Shown in pieces: positions 60,536 through 64,000 of a stretch of 64,000 nucleotides of DNA (positions are counted from its first letter, which is position 1; every line of letters begins with the position of its first letter). This DNA comes from Neoaquamicrobium microcysteis. GTDB lineage: Bacteria; Pseudomonadota; Alphaproteobacteria; Rhizobiales; Rhizobiaceae. The DNA lies in contig NZ_VSZS01000067.1 in the NCBI RefSeq assembly GCF_008180155.1, positions 186,001 through 250,000 on the forward strand. The letters are read 5' to 3'. Below the pieces are notes generated by a model that did not search any database, had not been told where the DNA came from, and worked only from the letters and a program-made list of their open reading frames with translations. A program made the translations under genes and the position numbers.

Positions 60536-62304
60536 AGCCCGTAGTAGAAATAGATCGTCGTGCAGGCGGCCAAGCCTGCAATGATGTTCATGGGTATGCC
60601 GACCCGCAGAAAATCCGCAAAGCGGTAATTGCCCGCACCGTAAACCAGCGTGTTCGTCTGGTAGCCGATCGGCGTGGCGAAGCTGGCACTGGCGGCGAAC
60701 ATGACGGCCACTACCAGCGGTCGCGGATCGATGCCGATCTGCGCGGCAAGTCCGATGACGATGGGTGTCACGACGACGGCCACGGCGTTGTTGGTAATCA
60801 TCTCCGTCAGCACCGAGGTGAGCATGTAGATCGCGATCAGCGTGAGGAACGGCGGCGCGTTCGTCAGCATCGGCGCAACGGCCGATACGATCAGGTCGAT
60901 GGCTCCCGTCTTCTGCATGCCGGCCCCGATTATGAGCATGGCGAAGATGAGCACGAGAATGGCCCCGTCGATCGAGCCCCAAGCCTCGTCGCTGTCGATG
61001 CAGCGCAGGAGCAGGATGCCGGCAACCGCGATCATCGCCAGTATGCCGATGTCGGCGACGTTGAAGGCGGCAAGCAGAACCACCGCCATCAATGCGATGA
61101 GCGCGATCGGCGCCTTGGAGCGGCGGAATGCACGCCCGCTGGTCTGAGTCACCGACACGAGGAAACCCTGCTGCGTCATGCGGTCGATGCCGTCGGGCGG
61201 GCCTTCGAGCAGCAGTTTGTCCGCGGGGCGCAGCAGCACGGTGTCCAGATCCCTGCCCGGCACGTGCTGGTGCCGGTGAACGCCGAGGATGCGAACGCCG
61301 AAACGGCTGCCCAACCCGAGCGCGCCAAGCGCCTGCCCCATCGATGCGCGATGCGGCGCGACGATGGCCTCCACGATCTGGGTATCCGAAGGCATGCCGC
61401 CCAGGCGGGCGCGCCCAACCCGCAGCGCCTTGTTTTCCCCCAGCGTCAACAATTGGGAGGACGTTGCCGCGATGATGAGCCGGTCGCCCTTGGCAAGCGT
61501 TTGCTCGGCCACGCCTTCGCGGATGACCTCGCCCGCCCGCTTCAGCCCCAGAACACGCAGCCCCGGCAGCTTGAGAGCGCCGATATTGCCGACGGGTTCA
61601 GTGGTGAAGTCGCCCTCGGCCAGGACGGCGATCTCGGTGAGGAACTCCGTATCGTCGGATTTGGACGAGGTGTCCGGCCGGTCGGGCAACAGCCAGCGCC
61701 CGAACACCAGCATCAGCGTGACGCCGGCTGCCGCCGTGATGATACCCACCGGCGTGATCTCGAAAATGGAGAATGCCTGCAGGCCCTGGTCCCGTGCCAC
61801 GCCGTCGACGAGCAGGTTGGTGGACGTACCGATCAGCGTACAGGTGCCGCCCAGTATCGCGGCGTAGGAAATGGGGATCAGCAGCCGCGTCGATGCGATG
61901 TTGAGCTTCTGCGCAAGCTTGATGACGACGGGGATGAGGATGAGGACGACCGGCGTGTTGTTGACGAAGGCGGAAAACAGCACGGCCGCCGACAGCATCA
62001 TGCCGATCGCCAGCAACGGCCGGTTGGACGACCAAGCCAGAATGAGCCCGGAGAAGCCTTCCAGCACGCCGGTACGCACCAGCGCGCCCGTCAGAACGAA
62101 CATCGCGCCGATCGTCAGAGGCGCGGAATTGGAGAACACCGCCATCGCGTCTGCGGCCGGCAGAAGGCCGAGCACGATAAACATCGCCGCGCCCCCTGCG
62201 GCGGTCACCTCTGGCGGAAACCTCTCGAGAAGGAACGCGACGAAGGTGCCCAACACGATGACAAGCGCAACGTAGGGTTCGTAGCCGGCAATCAGGCTGT
62301 GCAT
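60532..62304 (-). CDS. SLC13/DASS-type permease with RCK_C (TrkA-C) domains
   Basis: A 590-residue transporter with about ten or more membrane helices split by a soluble region at about 205-375 containing two RCK_C domains (VLAEGDFTTEPVGNIGALKL, DTQIVEAIVAPHRASMGQAL). Motifs SAFVNNTPVVLILIPVVI and GTCTLIGTSTNLLVDGVA, repeated later as EMITNNAVAVVVTPIVIGL, mark the two SNT-type ion sites. The substrate could be sulfate or a dicarboxylate, driven by sodium. Its end overlaps the hairpin repeat. Confidence 0.9.
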   Translation of the reverse strand: MHSLIAGYEPYVALVIVLGTFVAFLLERFPPEVTAAGGAAMFIVLGLLPAADAMAVFSNSAPLTIGAMFVLTGALVRTGVLEGFSGLILAWSSNRPLLAIGMMLSAAVLFSAFVNNTPVVLILIPVVIKLAQKLNIASTRLLIPISYAAILGGTCTLIGTSTNLLVDGVARDQGLQAFSIFEITPVGIITAAAGVTLMLVFGRWLLPDRPDTSSKSDDTEFLTEIAVLAEGDFTTEPVGNIGALKLPGLRVLGLKRAGEVIREGVAEQTLAKGDRLIIAATSSQLLTLGENKALRVGRARLGGMPSDTQIVEAIVAPHRASMGQALGALGLGSRFGVRILGVHRHQHVPGRDLDTVLLRPADKLLLEGPPDGIDRMTQQGFLVSVTQTSGRAFRRSKAPIALIALMAVVLLAAFNVADIGILAMIAVAGILLLRCIDSDEAWGSIDGAILVLIFAMLIIGAGMQKTGAIDLIVSAVAPMLTNAPPFLTLIAIYMLTSVLTEMITNNAVAVVVTPIVIGLAAQIGIDPRPLVVAVMFAASASFATPIGYQTNTLVYGAGNYRFADFLRVGIPMNIIAGLAACTTIYFYYGL

Positions 62305-62390
62305 CTAGCGGTCCGCTCCTGTACCTGCAGACAATAGGAAGCGACGGTACCCGGCTACATCGCCGGATGCGGAATCCCGCGTCAAGCTTA

Positions 62391-63146
62391 TTATCCGCGG
62401 CCGACGAACGGCATCTTGGAAGCCATTACGGTCATGAAAAGCACGTTGGCCTCCAGCGGCAGGCTGGCCATGTGCACGACGGCATCGGCGACGTGCTCCA
62501 CATCCATGAGTTGTTCCGGCGCGATCTCGCCATTGGCCTGCGGCACGCCCTCGCCGATGGGTGCTGCAAGCTCCGTCAGCGCGTTGCCGATGTCGATCTG
62601 GCCGCAGACGATGTCGAACGGGCGTCCGTCGAGCGCCAGCGTCTTGGTAAGCCCGGTGATCGCATGCTTGGTGGCGGTGTAGGGCACCGAGCCCGGTCGC
62701 GGCGCATAGGCGGAGATCGACCCGTTGTTGATGATGCGACCGCCCATCGGTTTCTGCCGCCTCATCATCCCGAACGCGGCCCGTGCGCACAGGAACGACC
62801 CCGTCAGGTTGACATCGACCACGTCGTGCCAGACCTCGACGGGTATCTCGTCTATCAGCGTCGATTTGTAGCCCATGCCGGCATTGTTGAAGAGCAGGTC
62901 GAGCCTGCCGAACTCGGCGTCGATGCGACCGAAAAGCCTTTCGACCTGGTCGGCGCGGGAAACGTCGCAGACCACCGCCAGCGCCCGCCCGCCATCCGTG
63001 CCCGCCGCGGCGACGGCTTCCTCGAGCTTGTCGATTCGCCTGCCGGTAAAGACCGTGTCCCAGCCGCTCTTCACCAGCGCGATTGCGACGCTTCTGCCCA
63101 CGCCGGTGCCTGCGCCCGTGACAAGCGCGATCTTTCCTTCAGCCAT
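62391..63146 (-). CDS. SDR family oxidoreductase
   Basis: A 251-residue short-chain dehydrogenase. [15 protein letters not shown] binds the cofactor, and FTGRRIDKL at the end of strand 2 suggests [33 protein letters not shown] give the Asn-Ser-Tyr-Lys tetrad. GGAGG eight bases before ATG 63146 fixes the start. Substrate unknown. Confidence 0.9.
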   Translation of the reverse strand: MAEGKIALVTGAGTGVGRSVAIALVKSGWDTVFTGRRIDKLEEAVAAAGTDGGRALAVVCDVSRADQVERLFGRIDAEFGRLDLLFNNAGMGYKSTLIDEIPVEVWHDVVDVNLTGSFLCARAAFGMMRRQKPMGGRIINNGSISAYAPRPGSVPYTATKHAITGLTKTLALDGRPFDIVCGQIDIGNALTELAAPIGEGVPQANGEIAPEQLMDVEHVADAVVHMASLPLEANVLFMTVMASKMPFVGRG

Positions 63147-63220
63147 GCGAACTTCCTCCACGTTTCAGTAGAGTTGATTTGCAGATGGTAACGGGGATGG
63201 CAAGCGGTGAGGGCTCAAAG

Positions 63221-63247
63221 AAAGGGCGGTCGTGGGGACCGCCCTTA
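63221..63247. terminator. Hairpin between the SDR and membrane-protein genes
   Basis: AAGGGCGGTC-GTGGG-GACCGCCCTT, a 10-bp perfect stem. On the minus strand it follows the membrane protein gene and is followed by TTTCTTTG, so it may terminate that gene. Confidence 0.65.
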
Positions 63248-63330
63248 ATCTGAATCGAGCTTGGGAGGAGGAAAGCCGATCCGACTTCGTTCAGATTGAA
63301 CCTGATTCGTTAACGATACGTTAACGCCGT

Positions 63331-64000
63331 TCAGCCGAGCGCCGGCAGGAACGGGCTGCCCGCAAGAGCTTGCGCGAAGACCAAAATGACGAACAGCGAG
63401 AACGCCGCCGCGACCATCCGGACCGGCCGGCGCTCGTGCGGGCCGAACAACGCCACGGAGAGAAGGCCGAACACCGGCAGGAAGTGCATGGCGTGCGTGG
63501 CGAAGAAATGCGCCACCCGCAGGTCGCCGCCGTCGCGCGCCCACCCCATCAACGCGAGGCCTTCGCTGCCGGCCTGCGTACCGCCGACCCAGTGCGACCC
63601 CATGCTGCTCATGACGCCGGCGGTCAGAAGCGTGAGCGGCAGCGTCAGTGCAAGGCCGAGCACGACGCTCTCGCGAAACGCCGGCGGCAGCCTGAGGGCG
63701 CCGTTGCGCGCGATCTGCCACGCATAGACGGCCGACACGGAAGTAATGAGAACCGCCGCGGCACCCATCGCCCCGTAGATTGCCTGCCCGAACGCGGTGG
63801 GGTTGAAATGCGACGAGGTGCCCATGGCGGCCGCGCCGCCGATCCACAGGATCTCGACAATGGCAGCGAGCACCGCCGATGCCGCAAACACGCGGTACCA
63901 ACGCTTGTCGCGAGTGCCGGCGGGCAGCCAGCGCGCGAAGAACGCGAGCGTGAGAAAATAGACCGCCAGCGAAAACTGAAACTTGAGCGGCTTGAGCCAG
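63331..64000 (-). CDS. Hypothetical multi-pass membrane protein (5' end beyond the window)
   Basis: At least 222 residues with about six hydrophobic segments; the frame stays open to the right edge (reading WLKPLKFQFSLAVYFLTLAF before the internal GTG at 63891), so the true start is outside. Histidine-containing segments (ARVAHFFATHAMHFLP-like) fall within or near helices. I do not recognise a family. Confidence 0.75.
   Translation of the reverse strand, partial: WLKPLKFQFSLAVYFLTLAFFARWLPAGTRDKRWYRVFAASAVLAAIVEILWIGGAAAMGTSSHFNPTAFGQAIYGAMGAAAVLITSVSAVYAWQIARNGALRLPPAFRESVVLGLALTLPLTLLTAGVMSSMGSHWVGGTQAGSEGLALMGWARDGGDLRVAHFFATHAMHFLPVFGLLSVALFGPHERRPVRMVAAAFSLFVILVFAQALAGSPFLPALG

Overview
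The window is a GC-rich stretch of a chromosome from an alphaproteobacterium of the order Rhizobiales, most likely a Mesorhizobium/Aminobacter-like member of the Phyllobacteriaceae. The evidence is the set of motility genes found only or mainly in that order (visN, visR, rem, motC, motE, flaF, flbT, a DUF1217 gene beside flgF) and dispersed palindromes of a type common in rhizobial intergenic DNA. The family-level placement is inference.

Positions 1-40081 are a nearly complete flagellar locus. A leftward operon (DUF1217 gene, flgF, fliI, unknown gene, flgB, flgC, fliE, flgG, flgA, flgI, motE, flgH, fliL, running off the left edge) diverges from a rightward operon (motA, fliM, fliN, fliG, flhB, unknown gene). 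Next come the leftward master regulators visN-visR. An envelope polysaccharide island follows (polysaccharide deacetylase, flippase, glycosyltransferase, chain-length determinant). The locus then resumes rightward with fliF, fliH-like, motB, motC, fliK, a small lytic transglycosylase, the regulator rem, flgE, flgK, flgL, flaF, flbT, flgD, fliQ, flhA, fliR and five small accessory genes (fliJ-like, flgJ-like, flgN-like, fliL-like). Flagellin genes and fliP are not in view. Six promoter regions, each just upstream of a flagellar operon or sub-operon, share the element CRCAAG-N9-nTA 28 to 56 bases before the start codon, which I read as a common flagellar promoter or activator site.

Positions 40085-48721 are a catabolic acyl-CoA module: enoyl-CoA hydratase, a MarR repressor, a feruloyl-CoA-synthase-type ligase, a biotin carboxylase with its own biotin domain, an acyl-CoA dehydrogenase, a carboxyltransferase preceded by a coupled 28-codon ORF, and a divergent SCP2 protein. 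Two matching 21-bp operators tie the hydratase/MarR and ligase promoters together; a separate 16-bp palindrome sits before the carboxylase operon. The enzyme set fits ligation, dehydrogenation, carboxylation and hydration of an unsaturated or branched acid. The substrate is not settled.

Positions 48722-64000 are ordinary chromosomal genes: a small periplasmic protein, acetyltransferases, ornithine decarboxylase with a long structured leader (candidate speF RNA), amidase plus LysR regulator, a DUF1007 protein with a histidine-rich NicO metal exporter, a D-erythronate-dehydrogenase-like enzyme in an operon with an SDR and a tiny membrane protein, a CDF metal exporter, an aminotransferase, an SLC13/RCK transporter, another SDR and a partial membrane protein. 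No rRNA, tRNA, CRISPR array, prophage or transposase gene was recognised.
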